A DNA stretch of 64,000 nucleotides from assembly GCF_000332495.1 (NCBI RefSeq), contig NZ_AOGW02000006.1, forward strand, positions 62,001 to 126,000, in the 5' to 3' direction. Below are positions 55,860 to 64,000 of the stretch, piece after piece (the stretch's first letter is position 1; each line of letters opens with the position of its first letter). This stretch comes from Leptospira terpstrae serovar Hualin str. LT 11-33 = ATCC 700639. Lineage in GTDB: Bacteria > Spirochaetota > Leptospiria > Leptospirales > Leptospiraceae. The notes below the pieces were generated by a model. It searched no databases. It saw only the letters and a program-made list of their open reading frames with translations, and was not told the origin of the DNA. Made by a program: the position numbers and the translations under genes.

Positions 55860-55939
55860 AACCCTCCCGAGGGTTTCCCATCGGTAGGAGAAAAATAAAT
55901 TTCAATCGATCCCTAGGCAATAGATTTTTCAATGGAGAT

Positions 55940-56395
55940 ATGGTTTGGTATCTTCGTGTCTTTGGTGTTTTTGTTTTGGTCTTTGGTATTGCTGTATTCC
56001 GACAAAGTGAAACTCATTTGGAACGGACATGGGAAGTCACAAACAAACCAGAACTGGTTCAAAAAGTTCTTTATGACTCATTCCAACCGAAATCCTCTCG
56101 ATTACCAGTCGCTAACGAAAGTTGGGAAACAAAAATCATGGGCGAAACGGTAAAATGCACTACAACTTCCGCGAACACACAAGGCCAAATAGAGTTCCAA
56201 ATTTCTGCAGAAGGTTTTAAACACTACCGGATCTTAAAAGAGTCCTATCGGTTGGAACCCATACAGAACGGTGTTCGCATCCATGGAAAATGGGAAATGG
56301 AAACCAGTCCTAACACAGTTTCCAAACTTCTATTTTTATTCTTTAGTGATGCCGATCTCGACCACATCGCCCAAGGAAAACAAAATCTTTTTTAA
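55940..56395 (+). CDS. Single-pass membrane protein, function unknown
   Basis: About 151 residues with one N-terminal helix (residues 5-22) and a periplasmic beta-rich part ([10 protein letters not shown], then GEIVKC-like and [18 protein letters not shown]). It reads like a small SRPBCC or lipocalin-type domain but I do not recognise it. The start at 55940 has GGAGAT just upstream; a frame open from 55760 runs antisense to the phosphatase N-terminus and is not credible. The stop overlaps that of the convergent ispF gene (TTAA, 56392-56395). Confidence 0.75.
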   Translation: MVWYLRVFGVFVLVFGIAVFRQSETHLERTWEVTNKPELVQKVLYDSFQPKSSRLPVANESWETKIMGETVKCTTTSANTQGQIEFQISAEGFKHYRILKESYRLEPIQNGVRIHGKWEMETSPNTVSKLLFLFFSDADLDHIAQGKQNLF

Positions 56396-56886
56396 GATTT
56401 AGACTTTGTACTTTCGAGTAGAACCGTTGCCATAACCATCACACCTTCACTTCGACCGAGTGATCCCATCCCTTCCGAGGTAGTTGCTTTAATCGAAACA
56501 CAATCTAACGGTAACTTAGTGATAGTTGCTAAAGATGCATTGAGCTCTGCACGAATGGGATTGATTTTTGGATGATCTCCCACATAGGTACAGTCTACAT
56601 TCACTAGTTTGTATTTTTTCTCTGCCATCAGTTCCAAACATTTATCAATGATACGAGTGGATTTCATATTTTTGTATTGTGGGTCTGTATCAGGAAAATG
56701 AACCCCGATATCACCAAGTGCTAAGGCACCGAGAATGGCATCTGCCACTGCATGCAAAACCACATCAGCATCACTATGACCAAGAAAGGCAAATTCCGAT
56801 TTTACTTCAACCCCAGCCAATATTAGCGGGCGAAAAGGTTCGTGGATTAATTTATGAAAATCGATTCCGTTTCCAACTCTAAACAT
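56392..56886 (-). CDS. ispF: 2-C-methyl-D-erythritol 2,4-cyclodiphosphate synthase IspF
   Basis: Fifth step of the non-mevalonate isoprenoid pathway. It is 164 residues with GNGIDFHKL (Asp and His zinc ligands, about residues 8-11), [13 protein letters not shown] (His and Asp at about 35-38 and His 43), and [11 protein letters not shown] near the C-terminus. It is five bases downstream of nadA on the same strand, an arrangement that suggests co-transcription without an obvious pathway link. Confidence 0.95.
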   Translation of the reverse strand: MFRVGNGIDFHKLIHEPFRPLILAGVEVKSEFAFLGHSDADVVLHAVADAILGALALGDIGVHFPDTDPQYKNMKSTRIIDKCLELMAEKKYKLVNVDCTYVGDHPKINPIRAELNASLATITKLPLDCVSIKATTSEGMGSLGRSEGVMVMATVLLESTKSKS

Positions 56887-56891
56887 AGTTC

Positions 56892-57878
56892 CTACTTTTT
56901 ATAACTCAATTCTAACATACGATTCACTGACTTTTGAGCGAGGCGAATCACTTCTTCGTCTAAAAAGATTTCAAACTGTTCTTTGAGAAGGGCATCTCGC
57001 ACTTTTTCCAAAGTAATTTTTTTCATATGCGGACAAGTTTGGCAAGTCGATACAAATTCTTTTTCAGGAAATTCCGCACGTAAGTTGTCACCCATCGAAC
57101 ACTCTGTCACAAGCATAATTTTATTGGTTTTACTTTGTCGGATGAAATCCACCATTTGCGAAGTTGAACCAGAAAAGTCAGCTTCCTTCACAACATCCTC
57201 ATGACACTCTGGATGTGTAATTACAGTGAGACCTTCACTGAACAATCGTTTTGCGGAACGAATATCTTCGGGTGTATACATTTCGTGCACCATACAACGT
57301 CCTGGGTGAGAAATGATGGTTTTGGATGTTTGGTTTCGCACATTTCCAGCCAAATATTCATCTGGCAAAAATATTACAGTGTCCCCTTCCACAGCATTTA
57401 CAATTTGGACAGCATTGGCAGAAGTGCAACAAACATCGGTTTCTGCTTTTACTTCCGCCGAACAGTTGACATACGTTACAACGGGAACACCAGGGTATTT
57501 GGCTTTCAATGCTTTGACATCATCTCTCGTAATGGACTCGGCAAGAGAACAACCAGCTTTTGGATCGGCAATGAGAACCTTTTTTTCAGGAGATAAAATT
57601 TTGGCAGTTTCTGCCATAAAATGAACTCCATTGAAGAGGATCATGGCTGCCTTGGTTTCCTTTGCCATTTTAGAAAGATACAAAGAATCCCCAATGATAT
57701 CAGATACTCCCCAAAACACATCGGGTGTCATATAGTTATGACCAAGGATCACCGCATTTTTCTCTTTTTTGAGACGGTTAATTTCTTCCGCTAAAGGTAG
57801 GATCCGTTCCTCAATTTCATGCGGAAGGTAAATGGGATTTAATTTTTGAACCAGTTGGTCTTTTGTTACTAGTGACAT
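56892..57878 (-). CDS. nadA: Quinolinate synthase NadA
   Basis: Condenses iminoaspartate with dihydroxyacetone phosphate to quinolinate for NAD synthesis; a [4Fe-4S] enzyme. It is 328 residues. The three cluster cysteines lie in [21 protein letters not shown] (first, about 138), [11 protein letters not shown] (about 219) and the late CQTCPHM (about 281-284). [23 protein letters not shown] is the N-terminal active-site segment. A ribosome-binding site AGGAG lies about five bases upstream of the ATG. Confidence 0.95.
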   Translation of the reverse strand: MSLVTKDQLVQKLNPIYLPHEIEERILPLAEEINRLKKEKNAVILGHNYMTPDVFWGVSDIIGDSLYLSKMAKETKAAMILFNGVHFMAETAKILSPEKKVLIADPKAGCSLAESITRDDVKALKAKYPGVPVVTYVNCSAEVKAETDVCCTSANAVQIVNAVEGDTVIFLPDEYLAGNVRNQTSKTIISHPGRCMVHEMYTPEDIRSAKRLFSEGLTVITHPECHEDVVKEADFSGSTSQMVDFIRQSKTNKIMLVTECSMGDNLRAEFPEKEFVSTCQTCPHMKKITLEKVRDALLKEQFEIFLDEEVIRLAQKSVNRMLELSYKK

Positions 57879-57899
57879 AGTAAACTCCTAAAGGAAATA

Positions 57900-58412
57900 T
57901 TAAAACGGATCGGAACGAAGGATGGTGTCTGTTTCTCGAAGCCCAGAGTCTGCGGGTGGAACCTCACTTTCCAAAGACCCACATTGGTTAAAAGCTACGC
58001 GCCAGGATAGTTCCGCTTGAGAAGTCCCTGTTCTTTGGACTCTCCTGTAATCGGAATTAGAATTAAAAGAATTCTGGTTACAAGCCTTTGAGATATTGTA
58101 AGTTAAATTGATTTTTGCAAAACAATCAAAGTATAAAATGGCAACAGCATCTGTACTTAATTCTTGTGGAAGGATTTCCCCTTTCAATCGCGAAATAAGA
58201 CCAGAACAAACGTTCAAACTAGAGTCGGAAACTGCCACACAATTTGCTTCTGATAAAATAAATCTTTGACAGGCGGAATTAATGGCGTTCCCCTGCGAAA
58301 GGATCGAACTCAGTAATTCCGTTTCCGAATCATCATTCGATTCTTTCCTACAACCATCTGCCATAAAGACAATGCCTGTTAACAAAAAGAAAACCATCAC
58401 CTTCCTTTTCAT
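57900..58412 (-). CDS. Putative lipoprotein with many Cys residues, function unknown
   Basis: A 170-residue protein with signal MKRKVMVFFLLTGIVFMADGC and lipid-attached Cys21 (lipobox MADGC). Seven more Cys residues in the mature part (for example CQRF, NCVAV, VCSGL, DCFAK, ACNQN, QCGSL) suggest disulfides in the periplasm. No domain recognised. It is 21 bases upstream of nadA. The first 41 bases of its coding region overlap the start of a divergent gene, so the two cannot have separate promoters outside each other's coding regions. Confidence 0.8.
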   Translation of the reverse strand: MKRKVMVFFLLTGIVFMADGCRKESNDDSETELLSSILSQGNAINSACQRFILSEANCVAVSDSSLNVCSGLISRLKGEILPQELSTDAVAILYFDCFAKINLTYNISKACNQNSFNSNSDYRRVQRTGTSQAELSWRVAFNQCGSLESEVPPADSGLRETDTILRSDPF

Positions 58413-59130
58413 ACTGATTCTACTTTCCCTCCTTTTGGTTGGCCTTGTCTATTTCCTTTTTCTGAAAAAAACGAAGTCAGATCCTACCCAATCTTCCTTC
58501 GATTCCCATTCCGAGGTTTATTGGCAGAGGTTACAAAATCGTCCAGAGGTCCTCCTCGGGCCCGGATATCCTTCGGATTTACGCGATTTTTTAGAAACAC
58601 TTCGTGGAAAAGAATCCTATCTTTGGAAAGGGGATAGGGAAAAAACCTACACCTATTTACTCGAAACTTATCCTGACGAAAGAGGCCATGTACTTTACGC
58701 AGTGTATGTCGCCTTTATGAATTGGAAGGAAAAAACTTTAGAAGTGGAACAAACAGAAGGACTTACCTCCTATGAAAAACTAACAGCTGTGAATCGTTTG
58801 TCTGAAGAAATTTTTCCTCTTGTCATTCGTTCCATCCTTTTTCCTAAACACCCCACCACCCCGCCAGTTTTGCTTTTATCTTTTCTAGAAGATTATGTTC
58901 AGAAAAATCCCTACAGTTATTCTCGGGAAAGAAAACGAATCTTTCTTAGGAAAAAGGAGGAACTTTACCAAACCGAAAAATGGGAAATCCAAGCCTGGGA
59001 AAGCCCTATGTTTTTTCGCCAAGTGGTTGAGTTGATTTACGCAAGAGAAATGTTAGAAATGTCCGAAGAGGAAAAAACTTCTTACCGCAGTGCAAAACAA
59101 GAGGAACTGAAAGTCGATTTTTGGAATTGA
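58372..59130 (+). CDS. Single-pass membrane protein, helical, function unknown
   Basis: 252 residues starting MPVNKKKTIT with one transmembrane helix (about residues 9-31) and a long all-helical outer part rich in Glu and Lys (for example ERGHVLYAVYVAFMNWKE and RKRIFLRKKEELYQTEKW). The pattern is vaguely like lipase-specific foldase helices, but this is too weak to name it. The start at 58372 directly precedes the membrane helix; a frame open from 58282 runs antisense to the lipoprotein gene. The next gene starts 35 bases after its stop. Confidence 0.75.
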   Translation: MPVNKKKTITFLFILILLSLLLVGLVYFLFLKKTKSDPTQSSFDSHSEVYWQRLQNRPEVLLGPGYPSDLRDFLETLRGKESYLWKGDREKTYTYLLETYPDERGHVLYAVYVAFMNWKEKTLEVEQTEGLTSYEKLTAVNRLSEEIFPLVIRSILFPKHPTTPPVLLLSFLEDYVQKNPYSYSRERKRIFLRKKEELYQTEKWEIQAWESPMFFRQVVELIYAREMLEMSEEEKTSYRSAKQEELKVDFWN

Positions 59131-59143
59131 CAAGTCTTGGTTG

Positions 59144-59166
59144 TAACCCCCATATAAGTGGGGTTA
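59144..59166 (+). promoter_or_regulatory. Hairpin over the translation start of the LpoB-like gene
   Basis: TAACCCC (59144-59150) and GGGGTTA (59160-59166) form a perfect seven-base-pair stem with a nine-base loop. The 3' arm contains the only Shine-Dalgarno-like purines (GTGGGG) and the A of the ATG at 59166. There is no T-run, so it is more likely a translation control than a terminator. Confidence 0.45.
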
Positions 59167-59744
59167 TGAAACAAATTCTATTCTCCTTTCTCTTAGTAGG
59201 ATTCTTATTCCAATGCAGTAGCAGTCCCAAACGACTTGACAACGCTGATGATTATATCTCCGACTCAGGTGGGCTTACAAGCCAGGAATTGGTAAAAGCT
59301 GCTGACAAACTAGCAGGCCAAATTGGGGAGTACTTTAAAGAAAACCCACATGAAGAAGGTGTCTTTGTTGCTCACTTCCCTACACGTAACGATACTTCAG
59401 AACAAATTCAAACAGAACTTTTTGATAACGCTTTTGTTTCCAAACTCATCAAAAGTAAAATTTACACTGTACGCACTAAAACAAGAGAACAGTCTCTCAA
59501 CGAGATTCAGTTCAGTTTGTCCGGACTCACTTCCAACCGACTTTCCATTGGAAAACTAAAATCACCCAACTTCTTTGTTCGTTGTGATATCAACGAAAAC
59601 ATGTTTACTTCTGATGGAGAAAAAATCGTAGAACAATCCATCAACATTGAACTTGTAGAAGTGGAAACAACCATCGCTGTATGGTCTGAAAAAGTTTCTT
59701 ATCGCAAACTTGCGGTTCGAGGAAATAAAGGGGTTAGCTGGTAG
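59166..59744 (+). CDS. LpoB-like lipoprotein (putative penicillin-binding-protein activator)
   Basis: About 192 residues, signal ending FLFQC with lipid at Cys16-17. The mature domain fits the LpoB/COG3417 layout: SGGLTSQELVKAADKLAGQI, then VFVAHFPTRNDTSEQIQTELF, an SVNIELVEVE-like strand (SINIELVEVETTIAVWSEKVSYRK). LpoB-type proteins reach through the peptidoglycan to activate PBP1B in enteric bacteria. It is followed by a COG3014-like lipoprotein gene at 13 bases, a pairing also seen beside lpoB in other bacteria as I recall. A TTG at 59121 is a less likely start. Confidence 0.8.
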   Translation: MKQILFSFLLVGFLFQCSSSPKRLDNADDYISDSGGLTSQELVKAADKLAGQIGEYFKENPHEEGVFVAHFPTRNDTSEQIQTELFDNAFVSKLIKSKIYTVRTKTREQSLNEIQFSLSGLTSNRLSIGKLKSPNFFVRCDINENMFTSDGEKIVEQSINIELVEVETTIAVWSEKVSYRKLAVRGNKGVSW

Positions 59745-59757
59745 TCCGTCTCAATCC

Positions 59758-61164
59758 ATGAAAAAAACAATTCTCTTTCTCTCTCTTTTCATCCTCGGTT
59801 GTGCCAGTGATTATAACAAAATCATTGAAGCAACCGAATCGGCGTACTACGGGCAAAACTATGACTCTGCCATTCCTAAAATTCGAAAACTCTATGAAGG
59901 TTCTTCCAGTAAAGACAAACTTCTTTTTTTAATGGAAGCAGGTATGATCTTTCATACCAAAGGCGATTACGAAACTTCCAATAAAGTTTTTAAGGAAGCA
60001 GAAGACTTAGCAGACAATATCAAAGTCAGTATGACGAGGTCAGGAATTTCGTTTATTCTTTCCGACAACGAATCCAATTATACCGGGGAAGACTTTGAAA
60101 GAGTCATGATTAAGTTCTATATTGCGAATAATTACCTCCTCCAAGGGGATACAAATAACGCAAAAATTTATTTCCGAAGACTTGATTTTGAATTAAAAGA
60201 AATGCGCTTTTTGGCCGCTGAATACCGCCAAAACAATGCAGCTAGGCTCATTGATGCCTATGTTTCTGAAAAACTGGGTCGTTACAATGATGCCCGTGTC
60301 CAATACAAAAACATGGAACAACTCATTGGAAAAAGCCAAAACCTAATTGCCGACAGATACTTGTTAGCTGTGAGAGAAGGAGATTCTGCTGATCAATCTA
60401 AATATGCTGCGGGTAGGTCTAGTTTACAGGCTTACAATAGTTCTATGCAAAGAACTTCGCCAGAAAATGAAAAACTTTCAGAAGTCATCATCATTCATGA
60501 AGCTGGTAAATCCGCGATCAAAATGTCTAGGGGAAAACTCATGGACGATGAATACTTTGCGGTTGCTTTAAGAGGGGCTGTGGAGATAGGATTACGTGCA
60601 AAAGGTGCAGGTGCTTCTCTTGCGGGAGCAGTAGCAGCTTTATCTGTTGCTGAAAATCCAATTCCAATCTACAAAGAAAGAGACCCAAAAGGTTCCCTTC
60701 CTAAAAAATACTACATTAATGGTGTCGATGTTGGGTATTCGGATATCATGAACAACTATTCCGAAACAGCAATGAACAACTTTAATGAAAATTACAAAAC
60801 TCTCATCACAAAGAACCTAACCTCTTTGTCATTAAAGATAGTGGCTGCTGTGATTGCCTCGGAAGCTATGGCTCGTGCCATCGAATCTGGTGGAAAAAAT
60901 AAAAACAATGATTTGGTATCCAGTCTCATTCGAGTAGCAGCTGGTGCAGCTGCCGGTCTTGCTGTATCCCAAACGATTGCTCCTGACTTACGATGTTGGA
61001 GAACCATTCCTGCAAATTTTCAAGTCAAAAGAATTCTTTTGGCACCAGGAGAATACGACTTTAAGGTTGAGTCTCCAGGTTCTGTTGTCACATCAGCACC
61101 TAAAAAACTTTTTGTAGAAGCCGACAAACCCCTGTTTGTCTCTGTTCGTTCCTATTCTAACTAA
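59758..61164 (+). CDS. COG3014-like lipoprotein with TPR helices
   Basis: About 468 residues with signal MKKTILFLSLFILGC and lipid-attached Cys15. The N-terminal 200 residues are TPR-like helices (for example YETSNKVFKEAEDLAD and YNDARVQYKNME). A middle section follows with GAVEIGLRAKGAGASLAGAV and a Gly/Ala-rich, membrane-active-looking stretch near 395-415. A small beta domain (PGEYDFKVESPG) ends the protein. This arrangement matches the uncharacterised COG3014 family. It sits 13 bases after the LpoB-like gene and ends 14 bases from ftsZ on the other strand. Confidence 0.8.
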   Translation: MKKTILFLSLFILGCASDYNKIIEATESAYYGQNYDSAIPKIRKLYEGSSSKDKLLFLMEAGMIFHTKGDYETSNKVFKEAEDLADNIKVSMTRSGISFILSDNESNYTGEDFERVMIKFYIANNYLLQGDTNNAKIYFRRLDFELKEMRFLAAEYRQNNAARLIDAYVSEKLGRYNDARVQYKNMEQLIGKSQNLIADRYLLAVREGDSADQSKYAAGRSSLQAYNSSMQRTSPENEKLSEVIIIHEAGKSAIKMSRGKLMDDEYFAVALRGAVEIGLRAKGAGASLAGAVAALSVAENPIPIYKERDPKGSLPKKYYINGVDVGYSDIMNNYSETAMNNFNENYKTLITKNLTSLSLKIVAAVIASEAMARAIESGGKNKNNDLVSSLIRVAAGAAAGLAVSQTIAPDLRCWRTIPANFQVKRILLAPGEYDFKVESPGSVVTSAPKKLFVEADKPLFVSVRSYSN

Positions 61165-61178
61165 TTAGAAAAAATCTT

Positions 61179-62375
61179 TTAGTCGTTCTTTCTTCTTAAA
61201 AAAGCTGGAATGTCGTAATCCTCTCCGTAGTTCTGGAACGGGGAGGATTGTTTCTGAGAAGAAAATCCTCGGTTTGTCTGGCGAATACTGCGAGAAAATT
61301 CTTGTTCCTTTCCTAGACCAGATTCCTTATCTTCACTTTTCCGAATGTAAACCATAGGCGAAATAGATTCTTCAGAACCCACTACCTTTTGTTCTCTTTG
61401 GTATTGTTTTCCTCTTTTGGCAAAACCTGTAGCAATCACTGTCACTCGGATTTGGTCCGAAAGACTTGTGTCTTCATTCAGTCCAATGATGATATTGGCA
61501 TCGGGATCTGCTTGTGCTGTGATAATTTGCGAAACCTCATTCCATTCATGAATGGTGAGATCATTCCCGCCGGTCACATTGATGAGAAGAGATTTTGCCC
61601 CTTGGATGCTAGAATCTTCGAGAAGAGTGTTATTGATGGCTTGTTCCACGGCTTCACTCACACGAGTTTCTCCGCTCCCTTCACCAACACCTAAAATCGC
61701 ATCTCCTGTATCTTTCATAATGGTTTTTACATCGGCAAAATCTACATTGATAATTCCAGGATGGTTGATGATATCGCTAATTCCACGAACCCCGTTTAAC
61801 AAGATATCGTCGATAACTCGAAATGCCATATCTACAGGAGTGTTTTTATCCACAACTTGAAAGATAGAATCATTACGTATAGTAATCAGTGTGTCTACGT
61901 TCGCACGAAGTTGGTCGATTCCCTGTTTAGCAAGTTCAGCTCTACGTTTTCCTTCAAAAGAAAATGGAACCGTCACGACACCGACTACCAAACATTTCAT
62001 TTCTTTGGCTATAGCTGCAATGATAGGAGCAGCTCCCGTTCCTGTTCCACCACCCATACCTGCAGTGACAAAAACCATATCTGCACCTTTGAGGGCCGAA
62101 ACAATTCGTTCCTTGTCTTCAAGGGCAGCCTTTTCTCCCAGTTCTGGATCACCACCAGCACCCATCCCACGGGTGACTTTGTTACCCAATTGGATTTTGA
62201 CTTCTACGGGAGATTTTAATAATACTTGTTCGTCGGTGTTCATAACGATAAAGTCAACACCTGTCATTTTGGAATGAACCATACGAGTGACTGCGTTCAT
62301 TCCGCCTCCACCAACTCCAATGACTTTGATAATGGCAGGGCTTGTTTTTTCTTCTTCTAGGTACAACATCGACAT
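61179..62375 (-). CDS. ftsZ: Cell division protein FtsZ
   Basis: Tubulin-like GTPase that forms the division ring. It is 398 residues, with the GTP-binding [12 protein letters not shown] (about residues 106-117), IRNDSIF (T7-side) and NVDFADVK, a variable linker with Gln/Ser-rich sequence from about 325, and the C-terminal peptide [11 protein letters not shown], which binds FtsA. It follows ftsA at four bases. Confidence 0.97.
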   Translation of the reverse strand: MSMLYLEEEKTSPAIIKVIGVGGGGMNAVTRMVHSKMTGVDFIVMNTDEQVLLKSPVEVKIQLGNKVTRGMGAGGDPELGEKAALEDKERIVSALKGADMVFVTAGMGGGTGTGAAPIIAAIAKEMKCLVVGVVTVPFSFEGKRRAELAKQGIDQLRANVDTLITIRNDSIFQVVDKNTPVDMAFRVIDDILLNGVRGISDIINHPGIINVDFADVKTIMKDTGDAILGVGEGSGETRVSEAVEQAINNTLLEDSSIQGAKSLLINVTGGNDLTIHEWNEVSQIITAQADPDANIIIGLNEDTSLSDQIRVTVIATGFAKRGKQYQREQKVVGSEESISPMVYIRKSEDKESGLGKEQEFSRSIRQTNRGFSSQKQSSPFQNYGEDYDIPAFLRRKND

Positions 62376-62379
62376 ATCC

Positions 62380-63618
62380 TTAGAGATTATTCTCCATCCA
62401 ACGACGAACCTTCTTCATCCAACCGTCTGAATCAGATCCGGAATGCATGTTTCTTTGTTCTAGGTTTTGTATTTTTGAACTGTATTTAATAAGACCAACT
62501 GCAGTGGCATATTCGGGAGAGGAAATTTTATCGACAAGTCCACTAAGGCCGGCAGGTTTTGCGCGACCAACTGACAAACGTAATACTTCCTCAGCAGTAG
62601 CTTCTATTCCTTGCAAAAGAGAAGTTCCTCCTGTAAGAATAACTCCTCCCGCCAAACTTGACTTAAATCCCGAACGAACAAGTTCATGATCGATCATTTC
62701 TAAAATTTCACGAACTCTCGGTTCCAAAATTTCCACAAGCTCTTGACGGAAAACTGATCGAGAAGGCCTTCCTGAGATAGAAGGTATTTCGAATTTTTCT
62801 GTAGGATCCACCATATCAATGCGAGTGTGACCATAACGTTTTTTGATCACTTCCGCTGTTTCCACAGTGGTTTTTAATCCAATAGAAATATCACTTGTAA
62901 TATGAAACCCACCGAAGGGAACCACGGAGGAAAAAGCAATTCCTCCATCAACATAGATGATGATGTCGCAGATTCCAGCTCCGATATCAATGACCGCGGT
63001 TCCTAAATCTTTTTCTCCTGAAGTTAGGATGGCTTCGGAAGAGGCAAGACTTGATAACACTCGGTCCATTTGTAAAAGGCCGGCTTGTTCTACACAACGA
63101 TCAATGTTGTTGAGTGCTGTGTTTCCGCAAGATACAATATGTACTTCTGCTTCTAACCGAACACCTGTCATTCCAATGGGATCTTTGATATTAACTTGGT
63201 CATCTACTTTGAATTCTTTTGTGAGGACATGGATGACTTGTTGGTCGTTCGGAATATGAACTGCTTGTGCCGCCTCAACTACACGCATGATATCTGTTTC
63301 TGAAACGATTCGTTCTCTGTTGGTAACAGCAATGATACCTTTTTCATTGAATCCATTGACAGACTTTCCTGAAACATTGACTACTACTGTATTCACTTCT
63401 TGGCCAGCCATGAGTTCAGCATCACCAAACGCCTCTATGATGGACTTTGTTGTAGTTTCAATATTAACAATAGATCCGTTTTTGATACCGGCAGAAGGAT
63501 ACACTCCCGTTCCAATAATTTCGATTTCGTGATCACCCACAAGTCGCCCAATGACAACTTTAATCAGTGAGGATCCTAAATCCAAAGCAGTTATGATAGG
63601 TGCGTCATCATAGGTCAT
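62380..63618 (-). CDS. ftsA: Cell division protein FtsA
   Basis: Actin-like protein that tethers FtsZ to the membrane. It is 412 residues with [14 protein letters not shown] (phosphate 1, residues 10-23), [13 protein letters not shown] in the 1C region, [14 protein letters not shown] (phosphate 2), [11 protein letters not shown] (adenosine loop) and an amphipathic C-terminal helix [13 protein letters not shown] for membrane binding. It lies one base after ftsQ. Confidence 0.96.
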   Translation of the reverse strand: MTYDDAPIITALDLGSSLIKVVIGRLVGDHEIEIIGTGVYPSAGIKNGSIVNIETTTKSIIEAFGDAELMAGQEVNTVVVNVSGKSVNGFNEKGIIAVTNRERIVSETDIMRVVEAAQAVHIPNDQQVIHVLTKEFKVDDQVNIKDPIGMTGVRLEAEVHIVSCGNTALNNIDRCVEQAGLLQMDRVLSSLASSEAILTSGEKDLGTAVIDIGAGICDIIIYVDGGIAFSSVVPFGGFHITSDISIGLKTTVETAEVIKKRYGHTRIDMVDPTEKFEIPSISGRPSRSVFRQELVEILEPRVREILEMIDHELVRSGFKSSLAGGVILTGGTSLLQGIEATAEEVLRLSVGRAKPAGLSGLVDKISSPEYATAVGLIKYSSKIQNLEQRNMHSGSDSDGWMKKVRRWMENNL

Positions 63619-63619
63619 A

Positions 63620-64000
63620 TTAATGGTAAACGGCGTCCTCTCCTCTTAAATCTATGGAAACAACTTTTACAGATTCTGCTTCCATATATGCCAAGGATGC
63701 ATACAATTTGCGAAACACGTTCAATTCTAACTTATCACCTAAGTATACTTTTATGGGGTTCGGTGATTTTAAATACAATGTATAATTTCCATCACGTTCG
63801 ACGGCAAGTTCTGAGATTCTTGATTTGAGTGCAGGGTATAAGGAAAGAGCATGTCGCATTTCTTTGGTGATATCAAAAATTTGTCTGCCTTCTAGTTTCT
63901 GTTCCCCAACGGTGAACTGCCCACTAATCACTATTAAGTGATCAGCTAACACTCGATCTCTGGATATTATTTCCAGATCTTCATCCACTTCATACAGGGA
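63620..64000 (-). CDS. ftsQ: FtsQ/DivIB C-terminal part (5' end outside window)
   Basis: The frame is open to the last base of the window, giving 126 residues of the C-terminal part. It starts [15 protein letters not shown], fits the beta-domain of FtsQ (the YxVDxxG then LPxxxG-type strand, here VISGQFTVG), and ends with [14 protein letters not shown], which resembles the terminal IDLR(Y/F) strand of FtsQ. The order ftsQ-ftsA-ftsZ supports the name. The membrane helix and POTRA domain are outside. Confidence 0.85.
   Translation of the reverse strand, partial: SLYEVDEDLEIISRDRVLADHLIVISGQFTVGEQKLEGRQIFDITKEMRHALSLYPALKSRISELAVERDGNYTLYLKSPNPIKVYLGDKLELNVFRKLYASLAYMEAESVKVVSIDLRGEDAVYH

Noticed and set aside
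55760..55939. N-terminal extension of the 55940 gene
   Set aside because: Runs antisense to the phosphatase start and lacks a signal; the ATG at 55940 has GGAGAT in front and begins the membrane helix.
57201..57624. Two overlapping plus-strand frames of 103-131 codons
   Set aside because: Antisense to nadA, whose motifs are complete; composition looks like reverse-strand translation.
61389..62277. Several plus-strand frames of 100-128 codons
   Set aside because: Antisense to ftsZ; no plausible protein features.
1..64000. tRNA, rRNA, CRISPR arrays, insertion sequences, prophage genes
   Set aside because: No cloverleaf-like sequence, regularly spaced repeats, transposase, integrase or phage structural motifs were recognised on reading either strand; a covariance-model search would be needed to exclude small RNAs.

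Overview
The window is AT-rich bacterial chromosome that reads as a spirochaete, most likely Leptospira and plausibly one of the environmental (saprophytic) lineages. The reasons are lipoprotein signals with loose lipoboxes, a lipoprotein starting its mature part with a run like LLTLLAAAN, diderm genes (lpxA, TolC-type channel, AsmA-like protein), and a ftsQ-ftsA-ftsZ block ending in the typical FtsZ tail. The genus call is an inference from protein style, not from a database search. No rRNA, tRNA, CRISPR array, prophage or insertion sequence was seen; the window is almost fully coding.

Layout. 1-6076 (+) is a respiratory nitrous-oxide reduction cluster: the end of a c-type cytochrome, nosZ, an unnamed four-helix membrane protein, nosL, nosD, nosF and nosY. 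6113-9163 (+) holds an FNR-type operator, a small Cys-rich protein, a lipoprotein and a copper-chaperone/His-rich/beta-barrel fusion, so the first 9 kb looks like one anaerobic/copper region. 9228-17995 (+) is a mixed stretch of accessory genes: two GNAT acetyltransferases, a PhyH-type dioxygenase, DinB-like and PaiB-like proteins, chrA, a COG2509-type flavoprotein, a DUF2079-type membrane protein and two small lipoproteins, with two palindromic intergenic elements.

17992-26588 (-) is the most unusual block: a four-gene exporter with two ABC transporters of 1021 residues each, an HlyD adaptor and a TolC-type channel. Both ABC proteins carry two N-terminal cyclic-nucleotide-binding-like domains and a C39-like domain that has lost the peptidase residues. 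No substrate gene lies beside it.

26858-46641 is mainly housekeeping: thiolase, a GT-B-like protein, an orphan HPt protein, lpxA-galE, a recG-containing operon, gpsA, a MAPEG protein, a hydrolase, map with an arsenosugar-type radical SAM gene (arsS) and its AhpD-like partner, an enoyl-CoA hydratase/acyl-CoA synthetase pair, and a membrane-anchored MutS-like ATPase. 46706-55859 (-) is a seven-gene operon running from a SpoIIE-type phosphatase through an AttH/CrtC-like protein and a Yej/Opp-type peptide importer (no binding protein) to an AsmA-like protein. 55940-64000 has ispF, nadA, small envelope proteins, an LpoB-like/COG3014-like lipoprotein pair and, facing it, ftsZ, ftsA and the 3' end of ftsQ. 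Convergent neighbours often share their stop codons, leaving no room for terminators.
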